A stretch of DNA of 64,000 nt from Lepisosteus oculatus (GCF_040954835.1 NC_090707.1:26306570-26370569); one strand, 5' to 3'; positions 1-13,789 are shown, numbered from the stretch's first letter. A program made the numbers and translations. The notes: a model not told the origin generated them from the letters alone.

Positions 1-784
1 AGTAAAAACCAGTTCAACTGGTTTAATTCAATTCAATGCAAAATACTTCAGGGGGGCTTTTTACCACAAGCCTTTACAACAAGCCTTAAAACTAAATCGA
101 ATATATTATAATTATAATCGAGAATAACAAAGTGGTATTAAAAAGACAACTGAAACTATAATTATGTATCTGATCATTATAAACAGTATTAATGTCTTAA
201 TAATAAATAATTATTTATTATTATCATTTGTTTTCTCCAGTTTTCATAACCTTCGCTTTCTTATTAAAACACCTATTTATGAGAAACAAATGTTTCAGAT
301 AACTTTGTGAAAAATCACACAAAGCCTTCAAACCACAGGCATTTTAAAGATCACAGCTTTTATTTAAACAATATCTAGTACCTGGTTGCATTTTTAGAGA
401 CCTTAGTTTGAATCAAGCAGATCCCAGGTGTAAGCGAGTTAATAACGCGAGAATGCTTTATACTACATTTTTTTATGCATCAGTTTAAGCATTCTTAAGT
501 CGCCCAAAAACGTAAAAAATATAATGTAATATTGCATGGCACGATGGGCAACTGATTCTTTTAATTTTTAAAGAAAATCAAAAATAAGAAACAGTAACGT
601 GTCCCTGTCTAAATTAACGTGTCCCTGCCTAAATTGGACATTGCATGACTTTAAAGGCCATAAAAACTGGGTTTAGATAGTTAAAACTCTTTTATACACA
701 ACAAAATTCCTTGTGATCATCTAAGAATCCTCATGTAAGCTTTGTGTAGTAAGTTTCATAAGTATAATAATAAACTTTTTTTAT

Positions 785-961
785 ATATCCAACTGAGCAA
801 TCTTGCTTTTATAAAATGGAGCTTTCACTGCTTCACCTGCCAATTTTACAAAATAGTGCAGTCCCACAACTGAGTATTTCTAAAAAGCTGTGGTACTCTG
901 CAGACACCGAACTGCAAACAGCTGCAGTAACCCCCATACATTCTGATTGGCTGGATCTGTA
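785..961 (+). repeat. 3' end fragment of the TIR family seen at 1481-4108
   Basis: The stretch opens with the 'caactgagcaatcttgctt' segment also found near 3739 and 58661, and ends at 960-961 in the inverted terminus ggctggatctgta that closes the copies at 4108 and 46014. Only the right part of the element is recognisable. I see no gene in bases 1-784, which are AT-rich intronic or flanking sequence. Confidence 0.5.
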
Positions 962-1308
962 TTTATCTATTTTCTCTTTTCCTTGCATTTGCTGTATTAT
1001 CTCATCTGACTTTTAGACTTTTTTTATTAGCAGAAAACAGAGAGCAAATTTTACTATAGAAAACTACTTCCAGTCTTTTAAGATTAAAATTACAGCACAA
1101 CTGAATCCAAGTCCTATGTGCATTCCTATGTTCCTTTAGGTTCATCATTGGAATTCCCTTTATTTGCACCGCTTTTGCTCTTCATGGTTTAGTATTTGAA
1201 ACAAAACTTTACAGGTTCAGGCACAGAGAGACAGAGAGAAATTTTATATCTGAACATCCTCCCGTATAAAGGAGTGACAAGGATCACTGGTATTTTTGTT
1301 TCTTTCAG

Positions 1309-4300
1309 GGTACGTTTGGTGGAGAGAGGCTCACCGCACAGTTTGCCACTGATGGAGTCTGGAAAGGTAAAAAAATGGTACAAATAGCATACCAGAGTAG
1401 CGGTTCACTGCAGTCATGAACACACCAAAGCAGTTTTAATCATTAAATTCTTTTTTTAATCTGTTGACGTATATGTTGTCTACAGATGCAGCCATTCAAA
1501 ATGCACAGTTCAACCCCGTACGATGTGAAATTATCTACAGTTCACTGCGTAGAACCTGATTGGCTGGCCAAAATGGCCGATAGGGGCACTCATGGTGCAT
1601 TGGTTGTTAGTGAAACTATTTAATAATTTAATCTCTTTACTGTGCATGTTTTAATCTTCTTAATATTGAATATTTATATGTAATTTTACAACTAATGGGA
1701 AATTTTAGTAGCTGGGCATCAAAAGTAGAGGAGCATAATACGTCTGAAGGTCATAAACAATATTGATTTAGGAACATAAACATATTATATAAACTGTATA
1801 TGGCTGGTATTGGTAATCAGTTTAAATAAAAAATACACAGCATTATTGGAGTATACTGCAGTATACACAGCAGTGCCACTTTCTTCCTAAACATTTTAAG
1901 CATCAAAGTCTTTCATTCAGTTACATACTGTGGTAATTTTGGACAACTTTTTACGTGCTCCTTCTGACTATATTTAGTTTATATACTTTGTAAAAAGTTA
2001 TAACCATTTCTGTGAATACATATGCTCATTATCACAGTAAAAAAATGCATACTTTTTAGAATTTGATTAATAGGGAATATATTATGAAATCATGCATCTG
2101 AAGAAGTTAATAACGATATAATTATATTCATATAGCTCAAATTATCACAGTAGTACACTTTCTTTGTAAAAGTCTGCATCAGTTTAACTTATTCCCACCT
2201 CATTAGGTGTGTGGTGTAATGGCTCACGCATGCATGTTGCATGCTGGAGGTTGGGGGTTCAAACCCAGCCATGAGATTTCTTTTAAAAAATAAACATGTC
2301 TTTGAAAAACTAAAATAGCAAATATTATGGACACTATATTGACATTTTTGATTTTTCTAAATATCACATCATGTTCGAAGATAATGAGTCATATTAAAAA
2401 TAAAACGTGATTTACAAAGAAAGTGGATTACAGTACAGTTGGGTATGCATGATTAGCAACATGGGGTCATTGTTATGATTTCTCTGTTATTATCAAATCC
2501 CTCAACTCGTTCACTTGCGGTTATTTTGGAAACATTTTGACATGTTCCTTTTAACTACATTGCTGTTGATATTGTAGGAACAGGCAAAATGAAAGGCTTG
2601 GAGTTTGTAATGTAGGGCGCTCTGAATGAGTTAAACTATGATGTAATATTGTAATATTTATTTATTAATAAATCAATAACCACATACACAGTTGTGTAAC
2701 TGACAGTTTGAGGCAGCCCATCGTGTATATTGTGCTTTATTGCTGATAGGTTAAGCTTTCTTAACTCAGCCCCAAAGTCATGTGACTGATTTTTCGCACT
2801 GTTTTGTTGGTTAGACGCAAGGATCACAAGCACCACCATGTTAACTGGGATGTGTAGTTTTTAATTCAGTTTGAATTATAACTGTATGTACTGCCTTCAT
2901 ATTTGGCCAGGGCTTTAAAATGAGGGCACGCCTAACATTTTCGGTGCAGTTGTCTTTGCTTTAAAGGAACCCCCCTCGTGGAAGAATTTGACCTTGAACG
3001 TTTGCCATGCGTATGGCCCTTTCCCCCCTTCCCCCATGGACAGACTGACAAAGCAACTGGGAAGTGTTATCTATCCAGCCATTGGAACCCTAATTAACTG
3101 CATGATTTCTTTATCCATTTCAGCTAAATGAGGGAATTAAATCAGTCAGAATCCCTGAGTGTCAATTGTAAAAATAACCCTTCTTCCCTTCTGCGTTTAA
3201 CTGAAAGAATTTCACGAAGACATCCTTAATCACAGTACCATCACTTAATTTATCCAGATACACAAATTCATGCCAGATCCAACAACAAGCTATAATAGTG
3301 GAATATTTTATGTATTCACTATATAAGAAACAAACCGAAAGTAATACTATGATCGCACTTTGAACCATTGGGTCCAGTGCTTTGTCCATTACCACTACAA
3401 GGACAATAAAAGTTTTTTAAAAAGAAATGGATGTCAAAATGTTTCCGAAATGTCCACCTGTGATATTTTAGCTGCTTAGTTACATGATTCCATATTCATA
3501 TAACTATCAAGTGATTTTAAATCACTACAACATTTATCTTTTTACAATAACAGCAGTGGTGTTCTTACTATGTATTATTAGAACAGGATAAAACATTATA
3601 ACTAAGTACACAATATAAGCTTAATAATGTTGGAACAAACACGTTAAAAAAAGTTACCAAGTTAAAGACTTTGATGCGTAAAATATTTATGAATAATTAA
3701 ATTATTTATGATGAAGGTGGAAGGTTGTGTGCTTTTGTCCAACTGAGCAATGTTGCTTTTATAAAATATACCGACTTTTTAATGTTTAATGTTTAACATG
3801 CTGTAATACATAGTTTAAAATGATTAAAAGTCTAAAGAGTATACAACTTAAATTCTTAATTGGAAAAAGATTGTCCCTCTGCAGTGACCAGGATTCAAAA
3901 CTGGGCATTTTCTGGCGACAGCTCAAATGCTATACCTGAGACGTTAAGCTTTATTAGCTCCACCTGGCAGTTTTACAAGGTTTTACAAAATGCTTCCGGA
4001 TACTATTATCATAATTCAATTCAAATGTGGTATGATGGGGTATGATGCGCCACGCCTAACGTGTTTTAATGCAGCGTACTTCGAGCATTTTAAATGGCTG
4101 GATCTGTATGTGTTACACATTATGAAAGTGCAGCATAGTTTTCAATATCTGTGGATCCAATGATATTGATACTTTTTAGAGCATCTTGGTGAAATATCTT
4201 TATTATAATATGCATTTAACTACTTCAGCCCATTCATTAATGTTAGAGCAAAATTTCCTGTGGTTTTATTAGTATTGAAACAAGGATTTTGTCTTTTTTT

Positions 4301-6553
4301 TACTTTACATTTAAGCTTATTTTGGGGCATTATAATTTTTATCATTAAAATCTCATGTTTCTAACAGATCTTGCCTGGTGTCAAGGTAATCATTGCCAAC
4401 ACAGAGACTAAAGGACCCCTGGGAGACTCACACTTAGGAGAGGTGAGATACTGTGAGAAACTACCTAGGCACATAAAACTATACCTGAGTGAACATGAAG
4501 AGAGTACTAAACTACTCCACCTGCTTACTTAAATATTTGCAGCAATGCCTGTGTTGTACTGAACATCTTTTTTTAAATAGAGCAAAAATGTCTGTCTTGA
4601 TTAGAAACATTGAGTGGAGTTCATTCAGCCCATATAGTTAGCTAGTAGTAAATTGATGAAGAATTAATTTTGACATTTCTTGAAGGAATCTAAGGTATTG
4701 ACTTTATCTACAGTATTAGCTAGTTTGTTCCATGCTCCCACAACACTTAGAGTAAAGAAGAGTTTCCCACTCTCTGTTTTAAATACATGTCCATGTAGTT
4801 TCCACTTGTACCCTCTGGTTCATGTTTTACTGTTCATGTTGAAGAAATTTGCTGGGTTGACTTTTCTTTCCTTTGAGGAACTGTCTCCAGGGGTGTTGGG
4901 TTCTGGATTTTGGGAAGGAGATAGAATGGGAATTCTGTTGTTTGGAAATGAACTGCACATTCCATGAGTTTGCAGTGGGACTTAAATTTGGAGATTGTTT
5001 TGTCTCCAAAGGTGTTGAGAACCTGCCTCACATCAGACTTCTTTTGGGACAATGATCATCATATATTCTGTTTAACCCTTCTTTTCTTCTCAGATATGGG
5101 TGAGCAGTCCCCATAATGCCACAGGCTACTACACAGTGTATGGAGAGGAGGCATTACAGGCCAACCACTTCAACACCAAACTGAGTTTTGGGGATACTCA
5201 GACAATGTGGGCTCGCACGGGGTACCTCGGCTTCCTGCGCCGCACTGAGCTTACTGATGCCAGTGGGGGTAAGTGTTCTCCAATGTAGTCGTTTCTTGAG
5301 AAACTCAGAACCCCAAATGGAGTTTCTGTTTTGGCTATAAGCCAGTTCTTACTTATCAGTAATACAATTATATTTGCAATGACAATTAGAGTTCTTTGTG
5401 TGTTAAGCTTTCAGTGTACAGTACAAATGCTCTCTGCCTGCTACTTTTTGCTACATGGGTGGATTAAATATTGTAAAATCATTAGGTGTTTTTTTTAGTT
5501 TATGTTCTAAACATGTTTCAAGTACAATAAAAAGATCTATTGTCTTTCATATTCAATTATTCCTATATATTTGTTTTAGTTAATATGTAATGGTACTGCA
5601 CTGCCAGCAATTATTATTTGCTTGATTATATGTTATGTACTGTAATTTAAACTGTAATGAACATAATATGATATTGTCAAATTCTAGTTTATTAAAGGTG
5701 TTATACAGTATTTTTTTGCTGTAGAAGAGGACAGTGGCAGGTAGTTTACAGACTTTCTGACAGGTAGGCAAGTGTTCACAGGAGTTCTGCCCCCTGTTTT
5801 CCAGAGCGTCACGATGCACTCTATGTTGTGGGGTCTTTGGATGAGACGTTGGAGTTGCGGGGAATGCGGTACCACCCCATTGACATTGAGACTTCTGTCA
5901 TCAGATCACATAAGAGTATTGCCGAATGGTGAGTCTTAAAGCTCGCATTCAGCAAGTAGCTGGAGTGCTGTTTGTCAAGCAAACTGTCTATACTTTTGTG
6001 CTATTTTTTGTTGTTGTAGATCTCTATGCCAAAGTTGATTATTTCACATATAGATTAACAAACATAAAAATATATGGAGATGTTATGATATCAATACATA
6101 ATAACCGTATTTATATCCACACAGATTATTAGGGTATTACTGAATATGGAAAACATTATCTGATCTTACACACATCATGCATTTATGGCATTTACTCCAT
6201 TATGTTTCTGGATACCTTCTCTCATTCACTTTTGCACATTGCTGCTCTCTCTGTCTGTATCACTATCTGTAATTCTCCCTTTCTCTTCTCTGTTTGTCAG
6301 TGCTGTGTTCACATGGACCAACCTCCTGGTAGTTGTGGTGGAGCTGGATGGTTCAGAACAAGAGGCTCTGGATTTGGTTGCCCTGGTGACCAATGTGGTC
6401 CTGGAGGAGCACTATCTAATCGTAGGGGTGGTGGTGGTTGTGGACCCTGGTGTCATCCCAATTAATTCACGGGGGGAGAAGCAGCGCATGCATCTGAGGG
6501 ATGGCTTCCTAGCTGACCAGCTGGACCCCATCTATGTGGCCTACAACATGTAA
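1309..6553 (+). CDS. dip2a: DIP2 family, last five coding exons (best fit DIP2A)
   Basis: Disco-interacting protein 2 is a large cytoplasmic protein of about 1,570 residues, with an N-terminal DMAP1-binding region and two adenylate-forming (AMP-binding, fatty-acyl-AMP-ligase-like) domains; the family is linked to lipid (diacylglycerol) metabolism and neuronal wiring. Seen here are the last ~227 residues, the end of the second adenylation domain, in exons 1309-1366, 4368-4442, 5094-5268, 5805-5928 and 6301-6553. Every junction has AG/GT signals and the phases agree (the Glu codon is split over 5268/5805 and the Cys codon over 5928/6301). Readable blocks include LVERGSPHSLPLMESGK, WARTGYLGFLRRTELTD, ELRGMRYHPIDIETSV and the family's invariant ending DPIYVAYNM before TAA. 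HNATGYYTVYGEEAL and GSLDETLELRG fit my memory of DIP2A better than DIP2B or DIP2C; the paralogue call is the weakest part. Earlier exons lie left of the window. Confidence 0.9.
1481..4108 (+). mobile_element. 2.6 kb non-autonomous TIR element in a DIP2A intron
   Basis: The left end (tacagatgcagccattc, from 1481) and the inverted right end (aatggctggatctgta, to 4108) match over about 26 bases with three differences. Both ends abut TA, consistent with a TA target duplication (1481-1482 and 4107-4108). There is no transposase frame inside. It contains a tRNA-like module on the + strand (2206-2275) and a second on the - strand (about 3850-3945). Blocks of it recur at 785, 19784, 28351, 42781, 43729 and 58590, so it is a dispersed family. 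Class unknown; the TA termini suggest a Tc1/mariner-type mobiliser. Confidence 0.6.
2206..2275 (+). repeat. tRNA-like module (pol III A and B boxes)
   Basis: The stretch tggtgtaatggctc resembles an A box, and ggggttcaaaccc is a near-perfect B box and T-loop, 40-odd bases downstream. The ends do not form an acceptor stem, so this is not a working tRNA gene. It lies inside the TIR element at 1481-4108. Confidence 0.5.
4640..4880 (-). repeat. LINE ORF2 C-terminal remnant
   Basis: The minus strand reads a decayed version of the end of a non-LTR retrotransposon ORF2 of the jockey/CR1 type, with a recognisable 'RGYKWKL...FFTLSVVGAWNKL' pattern (family form RGHxxKL...FFxxRVVxxWNxLP). It sits in the DIP2A intron upstream of the exon at 5094. 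A second remnant of the same kind is at 12590-12810. Confidence 0.5.
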
Positions 6554-8570
6554 GGGAGAAGGTGCCATCCACACACAGGAGAGAAGACAGAAGCCAGAAG
6601 ACCTTGCTACAAGAGCAATAGATCTCACTGCAGCATGGTTTTTATGTTTCTTCATCAGCAGATGTAGCATTTGCTGCAGTGTATACCAGATTATTATTTT
6701 TTTTATCTTGCTGGTGCATCTTTTTGTTGTGGATGGGGGGACTACTATGTTTTCATGAATGTCAGTATTGTTCCCATGAAACATTCTTCTCCACTGTGAG
6801 TCCAGCCCTGATGGATACCCTCAGTTTTTTCAGCTTCGCCTTAGTAGAAGTTGTGGAGTGGGGAAGCAAAGGGTAGTAATGCCTCATTTCTCACAGCTGA
6901 GCTAGTAGTTTTTGCTTAATGGCTGGAGAATAGAGGAAGAGTTTTATTTCTCTCTCTACACATTTTTTTTCTCTTTGCTTAGGTTCATATATCATGCTGA
7001 TTTTAAACATGAAAAAGAAATTTATGGAAGTGAGATTTTCTATCTATGGATCACATTTTGTTGCAGCTTTGACTTATTTTTTCAAGACATTCACTTTTAA
7101 TATCATAACATATCTTACCAGTTGTTTTGAAAGCATCTGGTTTCTTTCTAGTTTTTTAGATAATGGACTTAATTAATTTACAGTATTTGTTATTGTACAT
7201 AATTTATTTCATTTAAAATGATGACATTATTTTTCGGATGGGTCTTAATGAGACTTAAATTTGTAGGTCATTGGAAATCGTGTTTGAACAAAACTGCAAA
7301 CACAATCCTACCCAACAATATCAAATATGTGAGGATGAAATAAACAGATTAATCTGGATAAACTTAAACATTATTTTATACAATTTGTTATCCTTGCTAA
7401 AGTCATGCCGTTTTCTAATACAAAATTGAAATGCTTTGTGAGTCATAAATGCCTTTTATAGCAATCCTGCACATATAGTACATTAGGAGTATATTATGGC
7501 CACTGTAATTTCTGTTAATGACTCTTAGATTTCACATTTTTCTTCACATTTAGAGAGCTAAGATGATACTATATTTACTTTAGTTTTGAATAAAATCCCA
7601 GAAAATTGTTTGTCCTAGGCAAGGGTAATAAGAAGGTTAATGCTTGCCTTCCTTTTGATGAATTCAGCTGCAAATGTAACTGCCTTAAGCTGTAAACATG
7701 AACTTGCCATGAAAAACACTTAACTGTTTATATTTATATAATATATACTGTAGCATTCAACACTGAAGTGGTAAACCAGTAAAGCTTCTGGTGTACAAGA
7801 GTAAAACCAGAAGAAAACAGATGTAATTTGAAGGTCATATTAGTTATGCCATTCAGATTTTTCATGCACTTTTGTTTGAAAAGTATTTACAAATGCAGTT
7901 TGAGGATTAAGCATGCATTGTTGGCATGGATAGAATTAACCATTTCATGCCATTTCATGCTTTTTGTAATATGTGTTTTCTTTTTTGTAGTGCTATGATG
8001 AATTTAAATGGCAAGAGAGCCCTCAAACACATATGTTGTTTATATTTACACTCCAGTTATTTTTAAGATCTTTCACTAGGCTTGAAAGTTTGCAGAGGTC
8101 TGTGAGACTATGAGTACCAGGACTTCTTTTCTGTGCGATTTTTCAAGGAACTATTTTGCCACTAAGTCTGTTTAACTTATGTGCATCACAAAAAGTAGGC
8201 TTGTGCCTGTTGTAATTATGTACAGATATGTAACTTATTACTTGTATTCCAAAACTGGCCATAGCAGCTAACAAATGGACATTCCTAAGGACAAAACAGC
8301 TAAAGTAGCTCTATAATATACAGTAAAAAGATTTCTCTAAGATTTTTTTATTAAAAAAAAGGTGATACCTTGTAAACCAGAAAGCACATTAAAAACATAA
8401 AATGCAAAAGAAAAAAGAAAAAATATTGTTTTAATGTTACAAGAATTGAAAGCTTTTAGTTTCCATGTCTCAAGTTTTATGATGATATATTAAGTGGAAG
8501 ATTTCTGGTAGAGATGCTACTGCTATTCATTTTTATATGATTAAATTGTTGTAAAATAAAATGTTTTCTT
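6554..8570 (+). other. dip2a: probable DIP2A 3' UTR
   Basis: No open frame or recognisable repeat dominates this stretch after the TAA. Possible AATAAA poly(A) signals lie at 7339-7344, 7589-7594 and 8555-8560; the last, followed by a T- and G-rich stretch, is the most likely end of a long 3' UTR. The extent is inference. Confidence 0.4.
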
Positions 8571-8842
8571 TTGTAAAGATGCAGTGGAGCAGATTTTGCA
8601 CTGATGCCATGAATATTGCAAAAGAACAAATTAAGTTGTTTTATCTAAAAAAGTGTTTCCATAAAAACAGTGAGAGCTGGTTGTCCGGAAGCAAAAAGGC
8701 CTCCACCATCATGAGAATAAAGTAAAATAAGATACTCGTATGTTACTGCAAAATCACGGTATACTGTAGAATAAGAATTAAGGGTGAGTCCTTGCAGATA
8801 CAAAAGCAGCGTATTTGTGATTTGAATTTTATATAAATAGTT

Positions 8843-9296
8843 AATATCACCCTGCATCTCACAACTGGCAACCCTCTGAAGCTATGCAGATGTGTACCTG
8901 GCCAGAAGAAGGAAGGCAACATTCTGGGAAAAGCTAAGGTTGCTGCTGGAAGACGTATTAGTGAAGCCAGTAGGGAGAGATCACCCTGTGATCTGTGTGG
9001 ATCCTCAAGCCTCTGTATAAGGATGGGGAAACTATACTGTAAAAAAGGTGCTGTTCTTTGGATGAAACGGAAAACTGGGGTCCTATAAAAGGTCCAGGGC
9101 GTTTCTCGAAAAGAGAAGGGGAGTTATTCCGGTGTCCTGGCTAAAGTTCCCTCCTATTTATTAATATTATATTATTAAACATTTATTAAATATATATTAT
9201 TGATATGTATTAATATTTAGTGGAGGAGAGTCCCTGTTGCCTGTAAAGAGCTTTAAGTGGAGTATCTGGAAAAGTGCTATATAAGTGTAAGGAATT

Positions 9297-9340
<44 letters not shown>

Positions 9341-9341
9341 A
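8843..9341 (+). repeat. 5S-rRNA-derived SINE, diverged copy, with (AGT)n tail
   Basis: The head is a decayed 5S rRNA-like promoter region (atatcaccctgc..., ctgaagctatgcag). The body matches the copy at 16342 (tggatgaaacg, agggcgtttctcgaaaaga). The tail 'aagtgctatataagtgtaa' leads into an (AGT)n microsatellite at about 9298-9341. An AT-rich insertion or deletion lies at about 9160-9220. Confidence 0.75.
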
Positions 9342-9459
9342 CTAGTGACAGTACCTTCTTTAAACGTCTAGCAGAAGGCATCTGGGGGGCATCCTCACCA
9401 GATGCCGAAACCACCTCAACTGTCAGGAGTCATTGCTCCTCATTGCTTGAGGCGCAATG

Positions 9460-10060
9460 ACTCTACTGCAGGGTCCTACCGCATTGCCATGGAGAGTAAG
9501 CTCTATAGAGAAACCTCAATTCCACTCCTTGTTTCTGTAATCTCATTCTCTTGGTCACTAATGGAAGCTCAATACTATACATGAGAATACAGACATACTG
9601 CAGATCAACGGAAAACATTAGACCTTTGTCTGAAACATCTGCTCTTGCTTCACCACCAGAGTCTGCTACAGTGTCTGCACCATTCCTCACTTGTGAACAA
9701 GACCCTGTGGTACTTAAACTCACCCACCTGGGGCAGCAGTTCCCCTTTCACCTGGAGAGAGCAAGCCACTCTTTTCTGGGAGAGTACCATGACCTCAGAA
9801 AGTTCTGAAATCATAGTTTTCAGAGTAAACGTGTCATACTTGGATGTCAACATTTCCAATGTGTGTCAGAGATCACTGTCAGATGAGGCAAAGAGAACAA
9901 TATCATCAACAAGCTGTAGAGATGCAACCCTCAAGTTCTCAAACTAAAGAAACAGACATGATATTGTGTATCCACACTCCACACCTAGATATACTGTCTA
10001 TGAAAATACAAACAAGGGAGAACCCAAGACCTTGGTGGAGTCTGATGCCCTCCTTGAAGT
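9460..10060 (-). repeat. RTE-like non-LTR retrotransposon RT remnant
   Basis: The minus strand around 9650-9950 reads a decayed reverse-transcriptase palm: LRVASLQLVDDIVLFASS, where the catalytic motif is changed from ADD to VDD, followed by a block like SEVMVLSQKRVACSLQVKGE and EFKYHRVLFTSEE. This matches a LINE type very common in fish. Stops and frame changes show that it is dead. Confidence 0.6.
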
Positions 10061-12589
10061 GAACATTGAAATGGAATGCTGTTGAACAAAAATTTCATGT
10101 AAGAAAGGCAACATTTCTGGTCATGTTGGCAACAACCTCATCCAAACCCAACCACTTAAGAATCTTTGCTAAGTGCTGTAACATTGCATTAAAACTGTAT
10201 TAATGCAATTTTGTTTTCATCTTGGTCAGTCCAACAACAATCTCAATTATCAAGTCTTAGAAGTAGTATAAAAATAATGATACACAATGCTTAGAAAAGT
10301 ATTTTTATAATTGGTGTTGATATTAGTAGAATTGAAATAGTTAAGGGTGTGATTGTTTTCTCTACTGTGGAGGTCCAGAAAGACTGTACGGAAAGACCCA
10401 CAGTAAATGCAGTGGTGGTCCTTTATGATCACTGCTCCACTTTGCATATATTCCTGTGCTATGCCACTTCATCTTTTCCATTTTTTGAGTATAGTATTTA
10501 AAATGTTATACTAAAACATTAATTTGTTGCCTTAAATGGCTAACTACTGTAGCATTGTGCCAGAGTGTATCCCACTCTGTCATCTGAAGCCCAAGGAGAG
10601 ATCAGATATCAAACAAGACGCACAACTCTCAAAATGTGTGAGTCCAAGCTTCCACTTTTGTATTGGTCTGCAATAATTTATTGCTGTAAATTATTGCAAA
10701 TGCAAGTTAATAAGAAAAAGTTTTAGAAAGCGATTAAGTTTTGCATAACAATGCAATTCTTTACTTGAGAGAGATGTCTGATCAGATTTATTTAAATGAC
10801 AATTTAGAAAAATGGTTTCTATAGAAGAGAAAAGTGGTTTTTATTTGGAGGTGCTCTCATTCTGAATGTGTCATACTCAGATGCTGTATCAGTTAGTGAT
10901 TTTGGACTTCTTATAGTACAGCTTTCAAGCAAAATGCCTCTCATGCTGTATCCTGTTCATTTATTACCCAGTCTTTTTTATCCTGAATTGAATCATTCTT
11001 TTAACTGAGCTGAGTCAAACAGTAAGTAATTCTTAATTAAGCCCTAAATACAGATACAGTAAGCATGTGTCTCTTAATACATCTCTTAAGTTTGCATCTC
11101 CAGTAGTTTTTACGCTAGATTTTACTTGCAATCCCAGATACCCTATTTCTGTGATATCTTGCATTGTTTATGCAATCTTAACGTTCAACAGTGGCAGATT
11201 AAAAGATAAAAGCTCAGACTTGCCACACAGGTAAACTTGACATTTTACCAAAACTTTCAATACTAATGCAGAGAATGACTTATTTATATCTATTGTGACA
11301 ATGTGTGGATTGCTGACATCTGTTTTTCAGCAGCATTGTGTGGAATACTGTACCTCTAGAGGAAATAGATCGCCAGTGTAAAATTCACTCAGTTGTTATA
11401 TTTTTCTTTAAAATTTTAAGGGCGTACATTAAGCCCTTAATGCATTTGTATTGTAACTGTAAACATGTGAGATTATCCCATTTTTCCTCACTAAGTTTTT
11501 CAGATAATTTTAACTCTTTTAAATCTTTTATTTTGGAGAGCACAGAGGTTTCTTCTGACTCCCTTTGCCTTTTGTGAAAACCAGGATTCCAAACTACCCC
11601 CCCCCCCCTCCACATAATGATTCCTAAATAATATTAAGGCCAGAAACAGAAGTTAATTTTAATTCATTTCTTACCTTCTATAAGTGAATTTGAATATCAT
11701 GTTCTGTAAGTAATGAATTAATGATTTTCCATCTTCCTAATGGTGTTTATTTGTCTGGGAGCAAAAATAGTAACTAGAGGGCTGTAATCAAAAATAATTC
11801 TGGGATAAATAATTGTATCCTTAGTGTGCTATAGGATATCTTCACAAATTAATAAGTATTCTATTCTTAAAAATGACTTGTGTATCTGAAGAGAAAGCTT
11901 TTTCACTGGATAGAAGATTCACCATACTGATAAATTATGCATTGATATTGTGTTTGTGGAGTGCTACAGCCACTTTAGAGGGCCGAGTCAATTGTTTTTT
12001 GAGTTTTATAATACTAGGTTTAATTCAAATCTCCTCCAAGAATAATGTGCACATTTGCATATCTTATCAATTAGACTTCTTACTTTGTTTGGATTAGGAC
12101 CACGTATACTGTACATCAACAAAGGTGACTGAATTCCATATTCCAGATAAAAAGATAAATCTACCCTGTTGATCTTCAGTTTTGCTTTGTAGCACAAAAG
12201 ATTTATGAAGACGTTTAACAGAAATGGCTATACACCTTTTAAATTAATATCCATATACAAAGACTTGTCCAAACCAAATATGATGCACATCCTCAGATTT
12301 CAGATGAGTTGCCTAGTTGCCCCAATACTTGAGTTTTTTATTGTACTGGTGTTAATCAGTATATTAAAGTGTTTTGTTATGTTATTGACACCTTCAACAT
12401 TCCAAGTCATGATATGAATGTATCCATTTTACCATTGAAAATGTGAGTGCAAAGCTAACATCAGTTTGCCTCTCAATTTTTTTAAGGTTTTCATGCCATG
12501 CTATCAATACCAATGTGCCACTGTGCCAGGTAAGAACATCAAAATTATTACAAATGAGAGGAGGTTACTCTAGTCTAGTAATCTGTTAG
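10061..12589. other. no gene seen
   Basis: AT-rich sequence with only short frames and no motif I recognise. A C-run lies at about 11598-11608. Confidence 0.4.
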
Positions 12590-12810
12590 TAGTTCCTGTT
12601 TCTCACAACACACCTCCTGTTCTTGGTTTTAAATGTGCTTCTGTGTAGTTTCTGCCTATTTCCCCTGGTTTGTGTTTCATTGGTATTTCTGAAGAAGTAC
12701 ACTGAGAAGTTCTCCATGTCTTTGAGAACTTTGAAATACAATTCTTCAATCAAGCCCCCTTGGTGTCATCTCTGTTGTAGAATAAAAAGAGTTTTTTTAG
12801 CCTTTAGATC
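12590..12810 (-). repeat. LINE ORF2 C-terminal remnant
   Basis: The same repeat type as 4640-4880: the + strand carries the 'ttctgtgtagtttctgcc' and 'aagaactttgaaat' blocks, which on the minus strand decode the end of a jockey/CR1-type ORF2. Heavily decayed. Confidence 0.4.
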
Positions 12811-13789
12811 AGCTTGATCTCTTTTATGGTGAATTCACAGACCAGTTTGGTATACCTGAGAAGCACACTAGCTTGGTGTACACCAGGGCACTGGTGTAGG
12901 CAGGATCATTGTACACCAGTCAACCATTGCTAATTACACACAGAAGACACTAATTTGGAATTACAGCAAGGATCCAAGTACCATAAAGAAGCATCATTGG
13001 CTATTCCACAATATTACCCTTAAAACTCCTTAGTTTGTATTTTTATTAACCACTTCCCTGATTCTGTTCGTATATATTTAAAAATATTTAACTGAAAAGT
13101 TTCAATAGAAAATGCTGTGATGTTGTATCATTAGTCATGAACTAAAAGGAGATGCCAAAATTGTGAAGTTCTCACCATTCAATTATGATATGATAAGTAA
13201 TATGTCATAAGCATGTAAGTAAATTCCTTCAGTGTGGTGTAGATGCTTTTCTGCTATCATAATTCACTGAATTAAGCAAGTAATTCACTCTTGCATGTTG
13301 GAATGCCTAGCTTCTCTGTCAATGCAAAAAATGCTAAATTAATATTACTTGTGGAAATTCACAAAAGGTCTGATGGAATTACAGGCAGTATTTTACTACT
13401 AGCTTGATGGATCTAGTTCCTTGAGAATGTTTCCTTTCTATCATTTTTATGCACTTCTGCATAATGACTGCCAAACACATCATATCCAATGGAGTTCACC
13501 CTTGCCTTATGTATGGGTTTATCTGTATGCAGTGGCTTTCTGAAAATTAGTTTCACCCAGCAGGAGCAACTTATTTTGCATACTGGTTAAGGAGACCTAA
13601 TTCCTTGTAGTAATCTCATGCAGCATCACTATTGTTCTCAGTTATTTATCAGTGATCTAAATTCTCTATAGTTAATAAATAGGTCAACATTCCAGATTAA
13701 ACTAAAACAAGAGGATCAGCAAATCCTGTAGAAAGGTCACAAATACTGTATGTATTAAAAAGTCCAAGAATTAACATTTTACAATTAAC

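Noticed and set aside
2206-2275. Functional tRNA gene
   Set aside because: Good A and B boxes but no acceptor-stem pairing; part of a repeat.
9257-9460. 67-residue frame with a poly-valine run
   Set aside because: The valines are the (AGT)n microsatellite at the tail of a SINE read in one frame; not a gene.
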